Shown one piece after another: positions 20,580 to 30,010 of a stretch of DNA of 64,000 bases. Numbering within the stretch: the first letter of the stretch is position 1; each line of letters starts with the position of its first letter. The translations under genes and the position numbers were made by a program. The stretch lies in the NCBI RefSeq assembly GCF_000515335.1, contig NZ_KI911563.1, positions 2,628,255-2,692,254 on the forward strand, given 5' to 3'. The notes below the pieces were generated by a model. The model was not told the origin of the DNA. It searched no databases and worked only from the letters and a program-made list of their open reading frames with translations. Origin of the DNA: Cohnella panacarvi Gsoil 349 (GTDB lineage: Bacteria; Bacillota; Bacilli; Paenibacillales; Paenibacillaceae).

Positions 20580-20785
20580 GACACTAACTGCATGAATGGC
20601 AGGTATTCCAATCAATTGGATACCCCTTGACCATTAATCGGTACGAAGTGCAGTTATGTAGGTTGAAAACGAGCGTTTCGATCGTTATTGCGGTAATGAG
20701 ATGTATTCGTGCAGTTATTCGGTAGAAATATGACGATATCGCGATAACGAACTGTACTCCATGCATGAAATTTCCCCATTATACC
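20580..20785. repeat. Cluster of short dispersed intergenic repeats
   Basis: Between the T-box leader and the MFS gene are several related, partly inverted copies of a short motif: TAACTGCATGAATGGCAG, GTACGAAGTGCAGTTAT, TATTCGTGCAGTTAT and AACTGTACTCCATGCATGAA. The same family occurs at about 43255-43450. They look like a small intergenic element with core ACTGCACGAAnTACAG. No gene is seen here. Confidence 0.5.
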
Positions 20786-22261
20786 TTAATGCATCATGAC
20801 CGGAGCATTAACCGCATCCTCGCCGTCTACTTCCTCGGTCTTCGGCTTCCGAAGCAGGAGGGCGAGCAAGGCGCCGGCAACCGCGATGCATGCGGCGACC
20901 AAGAACGTATCGCCGAAAGCCGAGACGAGCGAGGCGGCCATATCTCCCTTGTTAGTGGTCATATGTTCCTCGACGCGATTACCCATGTAGCTTGCCAATC
21001 CCGCGATAGCGAACGACACGATGACTTGCTGGGCTGCCGATACGAGCGGCGTTACCCGGCCGACGAGCTTGCGCGGCGCGACTTTCAAGATGTGCGTATT
21101 CACCGGCATCATGGACAGCCCCATGCCTATGCCCATCATCATCGTCGCCGTAATGACGTATCCCGCTCCCGAATCCGCCTGAATTTGCGACATATAGAAC
21201 AAGCCTGCCGCGATGAAGGCGATCCCGACGACGGAAACGACGCGAGCGCCGAACTTGTCGAACAGCTTGCCGCCGATCGGCATGAACAGTCCCGTCATCG
21301 CCACTTGCGGCAGGATCATAAACCCGGTTTTGAGAGGCTCGTAATGGAAGACTTGCTGCATGTACATCGGCACGAACAAGAACGATCCGAACAAGGCCAT
21401 GGTCATTAACCAAGACGCGAAGATGCCGATCGTGAAGTCGGAGGACCCGAACACGCGAAGCTCCAACAACGGCTGCTTATGGAGAAGCTCGACGACAATG
21501 AATAACACCAAAGCGACGCCGCCTACGATCAGGCTGACGATCGTATTCGCGGAACCCCAATCCTTGCCGCCTTCACTGACCGCGTAAGATAGCGTAGCGA
21601 ACGCGATCGGCGCAAGCAGCATTCCCCAGAAGTCGAGTGCCGGAACGGTCTTGCGTTCCACCTTCGGCAGGAATCTGAGGCCGACCATGATCGCGATAAT
21701 GCCGATCGGCAGATTGATCAGGAAGATCCAGTGCCATGTCGCGTATTCCAGCAAGTATCCGCCCAATACCGGACCGAGCGCAGGTCCTAGCATCATCGGT
21801 ATGCCGAGCATCCCCATGACCGCGCCTTGTTTGTTAGGGGGAGCAAGCTTGAATATAATCGCCATCCCGATCGGCTGCACCATACCGCCGCCGATGCCTT
21901 GGATAATCCGATAGATAATGAGTTGATCAGGCGTCGTCGCGAACGAACACAGAAGCGAGCCTGCCGTGAACAGGAAAATCGTAATCAGAAAAATTTGTTT
22001 GGCGCCGAACCGATCGGTCAGCCAGCCGGCCAGCGGAATGACCGCGGACAGCGCCAGCGTGTACGCCGTGATTGACCATTGCATCGTGTTGACGGTGGTA
22101 TCGAAATCGGACATTAACGTTGGTAAGGCAATGTTCATTACGGTGCTATCGAGTATGACCATAATCATCCCGACGACGATTGCCATCATCGGACCCATAA
22201 TCGCTTTCATCGAGAACGGCGCGCTTTCCGCGGCTGCACCCACATTCGTTGGACTAGACAT
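20786..22261 (-). CDS. MFS multidrug efflux pump, DHA2/EmrB-QacA type
   Basis: 491 residues from the ATG at 22261 (GAGGAG 4 nt upstream; a longer frame to 22294 lacks a site). Fourteen TM helices are predicted. Family motifs: MVILDSTVMNIALP (motif D1), WLTDRFGAKQIF (motif A) and GPALGPVLGGYLLEYATWHWIFLINLP (motif C plus the EmrB signature). It exports hydrophobic drugs by proton antiport. The palindrome upstream suggests local repressor control. Confidence 0.92.
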   Translation of the reverse strand: MSSPTNVGAAAESAPFSMKAIMGPMMAIVVGMIMVILDSTVMNIALPTLMSDFDTTVNTMQWSITAYTLALSAVIPLAGWLTDRFGAKQIFLITIFLFTAGSLLCSFATTPDQLIIYRIIQGIGGGMVQPIGMAIIFKLAPPNKQGAVMGMLGIPMMLGPALGPVLGGYLLEYATWHWIFLINLPIGIIAIMVGLRFLPKVERKTVPALDFWGMLLAPIAFATLSYAVSEGGKDWGSANTIVSLIVGGVALVLFIVVELLHKQPLLELRVFGSSDFTIGIFASWLMTMALFGSFLFVPMYMQQVFHYEPLKTGFMILPQVAMTGLFMPIGGKLFDKFGARVVSVVGIAFIAAGLFYMSQIQADSGAGYVITATMMMGIGMGLSMMPVNTHILKVAPRKLVGRVTPLVSAAQQVIVSFAIAGLASYMGNRVEEHMTTNKGDMAASLVSAFGDTFLVAACIAVAGALLALLLRKPKTEEVDGEDAVNAPVMMH

Positions 22262-22311
22262 TGTTCTCCTCATTTCAATGAAATTTTCTACCAATAAAAG
22301 GTACTACTATT

Positions 22312-22327
22312 ATTGTAGAATTACAAT
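22312..22327. promoter_or_regulatory. Inverted repeat upstream of the MFS pump
   Basis: ATTGTA-GAAT-TACAAT has perfect 6-bp arms and lies 51 bp upstream of the MFS start. Its size suits a TetR- or MarR-type dimer, as is usual for EmrB-like pumps, but no such regulator gene is adjacent. Confidence 0.4.
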
Positions 22328-22470
22328 CGTTCTAGAGAATGATTTCTCCCCTCCGTCTATGATTGTATTCATCTATTCTGACGAAATCCGAACGCAAGAT
22401 TCATCGGTAGAGACAATAAAAATGCATCGCTAGGCGCGCATGACGCATAGCGATGCATTCGAGACTTCCG

Positions 22471-23061
22471 TTAAGACGATACCGACTGATCGTTCGCGCG
22501 GCGCTTAAGCGAGCTCCATGGCGTACCCAGGAACGGCAGCGCCCATCGATCCAAGCCGTACCAACCGGCAACCTTCCAACCTAACACGATCCATGTTGCC
22601 AGAATGAACAGCAGCGGATTCGTGCTTAGCGTGCCGGCGAACAGGAAACAGGCGTTCATGAATGCGCCGAAGAAGGCCGCGATACCCGTAAGCAAACCGA
22701 GAATCAAACCTAGACCCACAAGCAATTCTCCGAAAGCAACTACATAAGAGAATACTTCGGCGCGAGGAAGCACGACGTCTTCCAAGAAAGAGGCATACCA
22801 GCCGGTTACGTCCTTGCCGTCGGCCGCCTTGCCGATCGCTCCTTTGATGAATCCGGTAAGCCCGGCACCCGCCTCGCTTCCGACCCACTTGTCGCTCGTA
22901 ACCTTGTGCCAGCCCGCATCGAGCCAAGCATAACCCAGATACAGACGAATCACTAACCACAGCAGCCCGGATCTCGTGTTGTTGAACAGGAAGTTCGATA
23001 CCGGGTTTTCAGGGACGATAATATTTTTGCCGCGCAATTCCTCTTTGATCGTCAATCCCAT
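22471..23061 (-). CDS. DoxX-family membrane protein
   Basis: 196 residues from the ATG at 23061; an upstream ATG at 23112 adds 17 residues with no better ribosome site, so the start is uncertain. Four TM helices: LLWLVIRLYLGYAWLDAGW, EVFSYVVAFGELLVGLGLIL, FGAFMNACFLFAGTL and LLFILATWIVLGWKVAGWYG. The DoxX core motif (WL-x-AGWHK) is present. Members are small membrane proteins with roles in sulfur oxidation or redox stress; here the function is unknown. Confidence 0.82.
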   Translation of the reverse strand: MGLTIKEELRGKNIIVPENPVSNFLFNNTRSGLLWLVIRLYLGYAWLDAGWHKVTSDKWVGSEAGAGLTGFIKGAIGKAADGKDVTGWYASFLEDVVLPRAEVFSYVVAFGELLVGLGLILGLLTGIAAFFGAFMNACFLFAGTLSTNPLLFILATWIVLGWKVAGWYGLDRWALPFLGTPWSSLKRRANDQSVSS

Positions 23062-23139
23062 CACCTCGGAGCGATATTGTCGAATCTCAACAATAGGGTA
23101 AGGCAATTTCATCCTTTTGTAAACCCGCCTTTATTCCGC

Positions 23140-23175
23140 TCGGCCAATAAAATAAGGCGCCCGATCGGGCGCCCG
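23140..23175 (-). terminator. Rho-independent terminator after the AHSA1-type gene
   Basis: GGCGCCCGATCGGGCGCC (23156-23173) is a perfect 18-bp palindrome followed on the minus strand by TTATTTTATT. It lies just past the stop at 23180 and ahead of the doxX-type gene. Confidence 0.8.
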
Positions 23176-23179
23176 CCTG

Positions 23180-23608
23180 TTACTCCGCTTGTTCGGCATA
23201 TTGTTTGAAGTTGTTCATGATCGCTTGCCAGCCCGCTTGCTGGAACTCGACGGGATGGGTTTTCTCGGCATCGAACGTTTCAATGACCGTCGTTGCGTTG
23301 CCCTGATCGACGAACGTAATATGCACTTTCCTTCCGTCGCCCATGGTGTAGGCGATCGTCTCGTGCAGTCTTACTTCATCATAGATGCCGCCGAAATCGA
23401 AGCCCATGCTGCCGTCTTTCGCTTCCATTCTAGTCGTGAACTTGCCGCCTACCCTAAGGTCGTTCTCCGATCTCGGCGCATGCCAGTCTTCCGATGCCTG
23501 GTTCCACTTCGTGATATGTTCCGGCTCGGACCATAATCTCCATACCTTATCTACCGGGGCTTGAATGACTGCTTGCACGGTTACTTTCGTCGGGTTCGTC
23601 GTTTCCAT
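23180..23608 (-). CDS. SRPBCC / AHSA1-type ligand-binding protein
   Basis: 142 residues. The START-like fold is recognisable from VTVQAVIQAPVDKVWRLWSEPEHITKWNQAS, the Gly-rich LRVGGKFTTRMEAKDG and the C-terminal helix QAGWQAIMNNFKQYAEQ. The start at 23608 is preferred because GAGAGGTG lies 9 nt upstream; the longer GTG start falls inside that site. These small proteins bind hydrophobic ligands and are often encoded beside ECF sigma factors, as here. Confidence 0.88.
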   Translation of the reverse strand: METTNPTKVTVQAVIQAPVDKVWRLWSEPEHITKWNQASEDWHAPRSENDLRVGGKFTTRMEAKDGSMGFDFGGIYDEVRLHETIAYTMGDGRKVHITFVDQGNATTVIETFDAEKTHPVEFQQAGWQAIMNNFKQYAEQAE

Positions 23609-23679
23609 TGCGATGGACACCTCTCAAATTTTATTATTTGTCGCTTCTCACTTATATTGACGTAACCCGATTTCGATAT

Positions 23680-24636
23680 TCATCGGTGAATTTGCTCCGG
23701 AAGCCCCAATCGGGCGAATAATTTGGCATTGATGAAATTTTGTACGTGGAACACTCGGTTATCTTTAACCTCGATGACGTGAATGCCCCACGGGACCAAG
23801 ACGGACGATTCTTTGCTCGGCATATACTGCGCGAGCGCAGGATACCCGCCGTTCACGGTAACCGGCAAGAACTTCGACCCCACGCAATGCCAACGCGTAA
23901 TCTCGTAGAACTTCGCCAAATCCTCCTGTCCGCGGATCCACATCGGGAACGGAGGCATAGACATGCAGCCTTCCTCGTGGAACAACGCGACAAGCGCGTT
24001 AATATCGAATCGTTCGAACGCTTCCACGTACCGGGATAGCAGATCGGGGTCCGGCTTCGTTTCCATCTTGCTGAACTCGTCGGACCGAAGCTGCGTTCGT
24101 TCCAACGTCTCCCTCGCCCTCTGCAACGCGCTGTTCGCCGCCGCCGGCGACATGCCTAACGACTCCGCGATTTGTTTGGACGTCCACTCGAATACGTCCT
24201 TCAGAATAAGCACCGCGCGCTGGCGCGGAGGCAACGTCTGCAGAAGCGCGATGAAGCAGAGTTGCAGCGTGTCCTTGCGGACGAGCACATCCTCCGGATT
24301 GTGTCCGAAGTCGGGCGCGGGCCACACCCAAGCCGAGTCTGGCAGCGTCTCGGTTGGCGCAATAATAGCGGCCGCCGGATCGTTAAGATCGACGGGAAGC
24401 GTCCGGCGCTTGGCTTGTCTCAGCTTGTCGATACATAAGTTCGACGCGATGCGGTAGACCCAGGTCTTGAAGGAGGAGTCCTCTCTGAACGAGCTCCAGC
24501 TTTGCCACGCCCGTATGTAGGTTTCCTGCACCGCATCGTCCGCGTCGTCGAAAGAGCCTAGCATTCTATAACAGAACGACGTCAACCCCGGCTTGTAGCT
24601 TTCGAATAACTCACTATCAAAAGCGGTCGCGTTCAT
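23680..24636 (-). CDS. ECF sigma factor with C-terminal SnoaL-like domain (SigJ/ECF41-like)
   Basis: 318 residues from the second of two adjacent ATGs (AGGAGG 5 nt upstream); a longer frame to 24744 has no site. Region 2 contains YRMLGSFDDADDAVQETYIRAWQ; region 4 contains LPPRQRAVLILKDVFEWTSKQIAESLGMSPAAANSALQRAR. From ~205 on there is a SnoaL/NTF2-like domain (RYVEAFERFDINALVALFHEEGCMSMPP). Such tails tune sigma activity in ECF41-like factors without a classical anti-sigma. The neighbouring AHSA1 and DoxX genes are likely targets. Confidence 0.88.
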   Translation of the reverse strand: MNATAFDSELFESYKPGLTSFCYRMLGSFDDADDAVQETYIRAWQSWSSFREDSSFKTWVYRIASNLCIDKLRQAKRRTLPVDLNDPAAAIIAPTETLPDSAWVWPAPDFGHNPEDVLVRKDTLQLCFIALLQTLPPRQRAVLILKDVFEWTSKQIAESLGMSPAAANSALQRARETLERTQLRSDEFSKMETKPDPDLLSRYVEAFERFDINALVALFHEEGCMSMPPFPMWIRGQEDLAKFYEITRWHCVGSKFLPVTVNGGYPALAQYMPSKESSVLVPWGIHVIEVKDNRVFHVQNFINAKLFARLGLPEQIHR

Positions 24637-24849
24637 CATGGCCTCCTGTTTTACGATATCCTTGATTCTCCTCCTCCCATCATATTCGATACGTGCGGAT
24701 GTCTCAATCAGAATTAGAGATTGACTGTTTTTCGAACTTTTCAAAGATTCCTTTATTTTCTTATAAAGTTAGAGATACAATGAATCACAAGGCTCTGAGT
24801 CGCACCGTCCATTACTAAATATCGATCTGCATAAAGGGGACACGACATC

Positions 24850-26985
24850 ATGATTACACTTCTACTCAAACCATTCACCGCCATTATTTCCCGTCTTAAG
24901 TACGCGCAAAAGTTTTTGCTGCTCTCTATTCTCTTCCTCATCCCTCTAGCCGCAATAATAAGCATATGGCTCTCTAACTTGTAGGACGATATCGCCCGTA
25001 TAGAGGATGAGAATGTCGGTGTGACCTATGTCCAATCCCTCGTGCCGTTCATGCTTCATATTCAACAGCACCGCGGTCATGCGAACGGCTATTTGAACGG
25101 CAATACGGCTTCCGAGTCCGGCATGAAGGAAACGGCTCAACTGATCGCCGCGGATATCGCACGCATAGGCCAGGCCAACGCCAACGCCTCCGACGTCCTT
25201 AATACTCGCGAAACATGGTCCGAAATCCAGAGCGAGTGGACCGGGCTTCAAGCATCGGCTGCGGAGTTGACTGCCCAAGAAAGCTTCGATCGGCATTCCG
25301 AACTTATCCAAAGCGTTCTCGATCTCATTACGATAGCGGCCGATCAGTCCGGTCTGTCTCTGGACTCCGAGGTCGAATCGTACTACTTGATGGAAGTCAT
25401 GGTCAACCATACTCCTTTGCTCATCGAGTTGAGCGCCAAGACGCGCGGGCAAGGCAACGGAATTCTGTCCAAAAAAGTGATTACGGCGAATGAGATTACC
25501 AAGTTGACCGTCGAGAAAGAACAAATACAAGTAGCCTTAGCCGGACTGAAGAAAGCGCTAAGCAAAGCCTCGGAAGCCGATCCCGCGCTCGCCGGGTCAA
25601 TGGACGAAATCGGACGTAACGCCGTGGATTCCATTGCCCAATACTCGAATTCGATAGACGATGCCCTTCTCCTTCCGTCATCAATCACTGCCGATCCCGC
25701 GCAGTACTTCGCGGAGGGAACGAATGCGATCGAGAAATTGACGTCCGTCTTTAACCGTACGGCCGAACAATTATCCCGTCTCCTCGAAGAGCGGGACGAG
25801 TCGGCCACGTCTGAACGCAATCTTATCACGATCATTATCGGATTAGCCGTTCTTCTGATCGTCGCCTTCTACCTTGCGTTCTACCACAACGTCCGAACGA
25901 CGATCCATGCTTTGCAGACCGGGGCTGCCCGCTTCGCGGCAGGCGATCTATCCGAACGTTTGGAGCTTCAAACCAAGGACGAACTTCGTCATGTCGGCGA
26001 TTCGTTCAACGAGATGGCTAATTCGCTGAATGCGCTTCTCCGACGCAATCAGGAAATATCCGAACAGGTAGCCGCGTCCTCGCAGCAACTATCGGCGGTC
26101 TCCGGAGAGTCGACGAAAGTGATGGAACAGATCGCAACTTCCGTCGGCAGCATATCCGAAGGCGCGGACTCGCAACTGCGTTCGTTCGAGGAGAACTCGA
26201 TCGCCATGAATGAGATGGCGACAGTGATCATGAAGATTGCCGATGCGGCCTCGGAAGTGTCGGAAGCGGCTTCGGAAGCGTCCAGAGGAGCACAGCTGGG
26301 CGAGAAGAAGCTACAAGTATCGAATGACCAGATGGTTCATATTCAAGAAGCCGTGCATCAAACGAGTGAGCTCGTGACGAAGCTGAGCGAGCATTCGAAC
26401 CATATTCAATCGATCCTCGATGCGATCATGGACATCTCGTCCCAGACGCATCTGCTATCGTTGAACGCCAATATCGAAGCGGCAAGAGCAGGGGAGCAGG
26501 GAAGAGGCTTCATGGTCGTCGCGAAGGAGATCGGCAAGCTGGCGGTTCAAACGACGGAGTCGGCCAAGTCGATCTCGGTTCTGATCGGGGATGTCGGGCA
26601 GGTCGTGGAACAAGTCGTGATATCGATGCAGGAGACGTCTCACGTAACGGAGCAAGGCATCCGCAACAATCGCGAGTCCGCCGATACATTGGGCACGATC
26701 CTGGGCTCTATCCAGCTTGTAGCTAATCAGATCCAAGAGGTATCAGCGGCGGCAGAGCAAGCATCGGCCAGCACGGATCAAGTCATGGCCGCCTATTCGG
26801 ATATGGTCCACATCTCGAAGCGCACCGCCGACGAGACAAGAGAGATGGCCGCAGCCACAGAGGAGCAGCTCTCTTCCATGGAGGAAGTCAATTCCTCTTC
26901 CGAAATGCTGAGCGCAAGCGCGCAACAGTTGCAGGACGAGCTTGGCAAATTCATTCTGCAGCGCAACAATAACACAGTAGCTTGA
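24850..26985 (+). pseudogene. Methyl-accepting chemotaxis protein interrupted by an in-frame TAG
   Basis: ATG at 24850 opens a 711-codon frame broken only by TAG at 24982-24984 (codon 45). Before it is a positive start and TM1 (KFLLLSILFLIPLAAIISIW); after it comes an all-helical ligand domain (~60-320), TM2 ([21 protein letters not shown]), HAMP, and the conserved signalling hairpin [25 protein letters not shown] single CAG-to-TAG change would explain it. Re-initiation at GTG 25021 would give a 654-residue receptor without TM1. Everything except that codon looks well preserved, so the loss is recent or the codon is read through. Confidence 0.85.
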
Positions 26986-27008
26986 TTTCACGTACGACGG
27001 AGTTATAA

Positions 27009-27118
27009 GGGGCTGCCCCAAAAGTACATCTAGCTCTCTCTGAGAACAACTCGCTTGCAGGAAAATCGAAAAAATCATGAAAATGGCAGCTACAGGGGCT
27101 ATCCCTGTGCTGCCATTT
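27009..27118. mobile_element. Insertion-sequence end-like remnant with hairpin
   Basis: GGGGCTGCCCCAAAAGTA at 27009-27026 resembles the terminal repeats of IS1182/IS5-type elements. It is followed by a strong hairpin: AAATGGCAGC (27081-27090) with GCTGCCATTT (27109-27118), and inner ACAGGG/CCCTGT. No second end and no intact transposase were found. The hairpin could also terminate the chemoreceptor transcript. Confidence 0.4.
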
Positions 27119-27183
27119 CGCGTTATTGGTCAAGCGATAGCGGATTTTTTGCTCCTATTCCCCGCAGTACCCTCAAACGCAAA

Positions 27184-27211
27184 GAGAACACGCTAGAAGC
27201 ATCGTGTTCTC
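27184..27211. terminator. Inverted repeat downstream of the WG-repeat remnant
   Basis: GAGAACACG (27184-27192) pairs with CGTGTTCTC (27203-27211). Read leftwards it follows the WG-repeat frame by 33 bp, but its T run is only three bases, so termination is weakly supported. Confidence 0.35.
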
Positions 27212-27243
27212 ATGGACAGATCGGTTGGACAATCGAGCCGCGC

Positions 27244-27745
27244 TCAGTTTTTCGATTTGCGCAACGGATTGACGATAAATCCATATTTATCGTCTTGAAT
27301 GACTCTTGCCCTGCCGTTATAGAAGTCAAACGCGGAATCGTATTGCAGCGGAATCACTTCTTTGCCCGTTTTATCGATATACAAGTGCTTTCCGTTCTTT
27401 TTAACTGCCGCTAGCCCTTCGCTGAACGGACTTGCAAAGTCATATTGCGCTTGTGCGACAACCTTACCGCTTGTGTTTACGTATCCGCGCTTCCCGTGTT
27501 TGAACACCATCGCGATGCCGTCTTCAAACGACCATATTTCACTGTACTCAGGCTTCAGGATCACCTTACCCTTGGTATCGATTAAGCCGAAATTGTTGTC
27601 CTTCTCTACCTTAGCGAAGCCGCCGTAGAAATCGAATGCTTTGTCATATAGCGGCTTGACGACGTTTGGTCTCCGAGTATGTCCGTGGGTCGTCTTATGG
27701 GCGATTTCTTCGATAATATCTTCACCTATAAGCGGGATCAGGGCT
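27244..27745 (-). pseudogene. WG-repeat protein remnant without a start
   Basis: The open frame encodes several WG (KWG) beta-propeller-like repeats: PLYDKAFDFYGGFAKVEKDN, FGLIDTKGKVILKPEYSEIW, KRGYVNTSGKVVAQAQYDFA, KHLYIDKTGKEVIPLQYDSA. In frame, it is closed upstream by TAA at about 27746; between there and the first possible start (GTG at 27564) there is no ATG, GTG or TTG, so the first repeats cannot be translated. It is best read as a 5'-truncated or decayed gene. A 106-residue product from 27564 remains possible. Confidence 0.6.
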
Positions 27746-27825
27746 TAAATTTGGGCGATGCCTGCGCCGATGCCAAACCCCGTCGATATGCCGCATCATG
27801 ATTCGAATGTTTCGTCCGCCCCCTC

Positions 27826-29361
27826 TTACAACAACTCCTCGTCCAGCGCAAACCTCTCGAGATGAACCGTCGGCGCCGCGTAACCCGCATCAAGCGCTTC
27901 CTGCCCCTTCTTCTGCAGCTCGGCCAGCCCTTCCTCCGCCGTCAGCCGATCCGCCAGCACATCCTCGATCACTCTTGCGGAGAGATCGCGGAACCGACGG
28001 GTGAAACCATCCGGAACGAGCAGCGTTCTCTGCACCGAATCCGGCCCCAGGGCGTAAAAGTCCGACAAATCCCTTCCCTTGCCGTCCCGCTCGAAGCCGG
28101 ATCGCGACTGCAGCTCGAAAGTAGACTTGGACTTCAATCGCATGAACGACTCGCCGTGGATGAATTGTATGAACTCCCACGCCAGCGGAATTCGGGCAGA
28201 CTCGCGATTAATCCCGAAGATGTCGACCAACTCGAAGTACGGCGTCACGCCCGGGTTCTCCGGACTGACCGGCATCGGGGCCGTGCCCCAGGGAAACGCC
28301 GCCGGCCGTTTTCCGTCCCCCGTCTTGCGTTCGGCCAGAAAATCCATCATCCGCATCATCAGCAGATTGTCGATCGCCATCGCCGCCTTACCGTCGATAA
28401 AAGGATTGCTCCCCAGCGAGATCGACGTCGTCCCGTCGCCGTTATCCAGCAGAGGCGCATGAGGATAATAGATGGCTCCCGACCTGTATCCTTCGACGAC
28501 TTGCGAGAACACCTTCTTCCATGCCTCGCCGTCCAGCATCAGCTTCGTGCCTTCGGCGTCCAGCAGAGACAGCCGCTTCGTACCGCCGATCTTCACGATC
28601 AGATCGAACGGACTGATCGTGAAAGTCGGCTGATACAGGCCGGTCAACGGCTCGCCCGCTTCGTTCTTCGTCGGGAATCTGGCCGCCAGCAAGAGAAGAT
28701 CGTCCCAGCTCATCCCAGGTTGCGGATACGGCACCCCATACGCGTCGAATATCGCGCGATTGTAATACAGCCCCTTGCTCTCGAACGCAGGCGACAGCCC
28801 GTACAACTGACCGCCGCCCCGCTCCCTGAGCAGGTCTATCACGCCCGGCGTCATTCCCTCCGCGTCAAACTTGCTTCGCCGCATCGGGACGCCGAGCTCG
28901 AACAGCCTCCCCTTGGCCGCAAGCGCTTCGTACTGGTTCTCGTTCATCAGCAGCACGTCCGGCTTCTGCTCGGCCAGCACCTTCTCGTAGTTGGCGAGCA
29001 TGTCGCCTTCCCCGCGCGTATCCGACAGATCGACGATCGTAAACTCGACCTCCGGATGACTGGCGAGAAACAGGTTTCCGTAATTCTGGTAGAATGACGT
29101 GTCGCTGGCATACATGACCGTAAGCGTGGTTTTCTCCCCCGGTTTCGGCTCGTAAGGTTTCCAATCGCTATCCCCCGCGCCCTCTCGGGAAGACTTATTC
29201 TTGCCCCCGATATCCAATCCCGGCGATCCGCCTCCCGAAGCGTTCGTCGTCGGCTGATTATCGCAACCCGCTGCCGTAACCATCGCCGTCAGGGTCAGTA
29301 ACGCCGCCAGACAGACTAACGTCAGTCTCCGCAGGCGCGCCCCCTCCGCTTTATTCTCCAT
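27826..29361 (-). CDS. Extracellular solute-binding lipoprotein, orphan
   Basis: 511 residues from ATG 29361 (a start at 29373 sits directly on AGGAGG and is less likely). Signal peptide with lipobox TAAGC, then a Ser/Gly-rich linker and a family-1 solute-binding fold (TLTVMYASDTSFYQNYGNLF, KPDVLLMNENQYEALAAKG, GLSPAFESKGLYYNRAIFDAYG). There is no permease beside it. It overlaps or abuts the anti-sigma gene and belongs to the sigma operon. It may act as a sensor rather than as a transporter subunit. Confidence 0.88.
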   Translation of the reverse strand: MENKAEGARLRRLTLVCLAALLTLTAMVTAAGCDNQPTTNASGGGSPGLDIGGKNKSSREGAGDSDWKPYEPKPGEKTTLTVMYASDTSFYQNYGNLFLASHPEVEFTIVDLSDTRGEGDMLANYEKVLAEQKPDVLLMNENQYEALAAKGRLFELGVPMRRSKFDAEGMTPGVIDLLRERGGGQLYGLSPAFESKGLYYNRAIFDAYGVPYPQPGMSWDDLLLLAARFPTKNEAGEPLTGLYQPTFTISPFDLIVKIGGTKRLSLLDAEGTKLMLDGEAWKKVFSQVVEGYRSGAIYYPHAPLLDNGDGTTSISLGSNPFIDGKAAMAIDNLLMMRMMDFLAERKTGDGKRPAAFPWGTAPMPVSPENPGVTPYFELVDIFGINRESARIPLAWEFIQFIHGESFMRLKSKSTFELQSRSGFERDGKGRDLSDFYALGPDSVQRTLLVPDGFTRRFRDLSARVIEDVLADRLTAEEGLAELQKKGQEALDAGYAAPTVHLERFALDEELL

Positions 29362-30010
29362 TGTCCCGCGCATCCTCCTTCGGCACCTTGTCGATACGGA
29401 TCGAGCCGGCGATTTTCTTGGCTTCCCCTTCGCTCAATTGCCCCGTCAACGTATATTCGTACTCGCCGTCCTTCCAGATCAGCCGTATGCCCCGCTCCCC
29501 ATCCCGACGAATCCAACCCGGGTTGCCCTTAATCGTCACAGAGTAATATCCGTCCGGCATCGCCTCGTCCTTCTGGACTGAGCGTCTCCTCAATTCCATC
29601 AACCCCGACGCTTCCGATGTAAAATGAATTTGGATTTCCGGAGCCTCGTCGGTTTCGGGTACGATTGATACGACCTCTTCTACCTTGTAACCGGCGGGTA
29701 TATATTCCGGCATGGCCGCCCGATTCATCGCTGCCGCAGAGACCTTCTCCGGAGTTGGAGACGCGGATTGCTGCGAGGCAGGCGGAGTGTCGGACGTCCT
29801 AAGCAACGCCAGCGCCGCTACCACCGCGAACACGATCGCCGTCTGCACCGTCAGCCGCAGCGACGTAGGCCGCACCCCCGCCGTGCCGAACCGCCGCTTT
29901 CTCGCCGTCGCCGCACGTTCCAGCGTCGACCGCCTCAGCCCCGGACTCGCCTCCACCGATTCAAGCGCCTCCCGTAGTCGCCCGCGGATTTCGTCATCGG
30001 CATCGTTCAT
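29351..30010 (-). CDS. Anti-sigma factor, single-pass membrane protein (DUF4367-like tail)
   Basis: 219 residues. The ATG at 30010 overlaps the sigma stop by 4 nt (ATGA) and has GGAGG 9 nt upstream; the longer frame to 30130 is not used. The N-terminal ~70 residues are cytoplasmic and helical (DDEIRGRLREALESVEASPG), a TM helix follows (LTVQTAIVFAVVAALALL), and the extracellular part has the DUF4367 pattern (MPEYIPAGYKVEEVVSIVP, GYYSVTIKGNPGWIRRDG). It probably holds the ECF sigma factor until an envelope or nutrient signal arrives. Confidence 0.82.
   Translation of the reverse strand: MNDADDEIRGRLREALESVEASPGLRRSTLERAATARKRRFGTAGVRPTSLRLTVQTAIVFAVVAALALLRTSDTPPASQQSASPTPEKVSAAAMNRAAMPEYIPAGYKVEEVVSIVPETDEAPEIQIHFTSEASGLMELRRRSVQKDEAMPDGYYSVTIKGNPGWIRRDGERGIRLIWKDGEYEYTLTGQLSEGEAKKIAGSIRIDKVPKEDARDNGE

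Noticed and set aside
27862-29097. 411-codon open frame on the plus strand, rich in Arg/Pro
   Set aside because: Antisense to the orphan lipoprotein gene, with the composition of a shadow frame.
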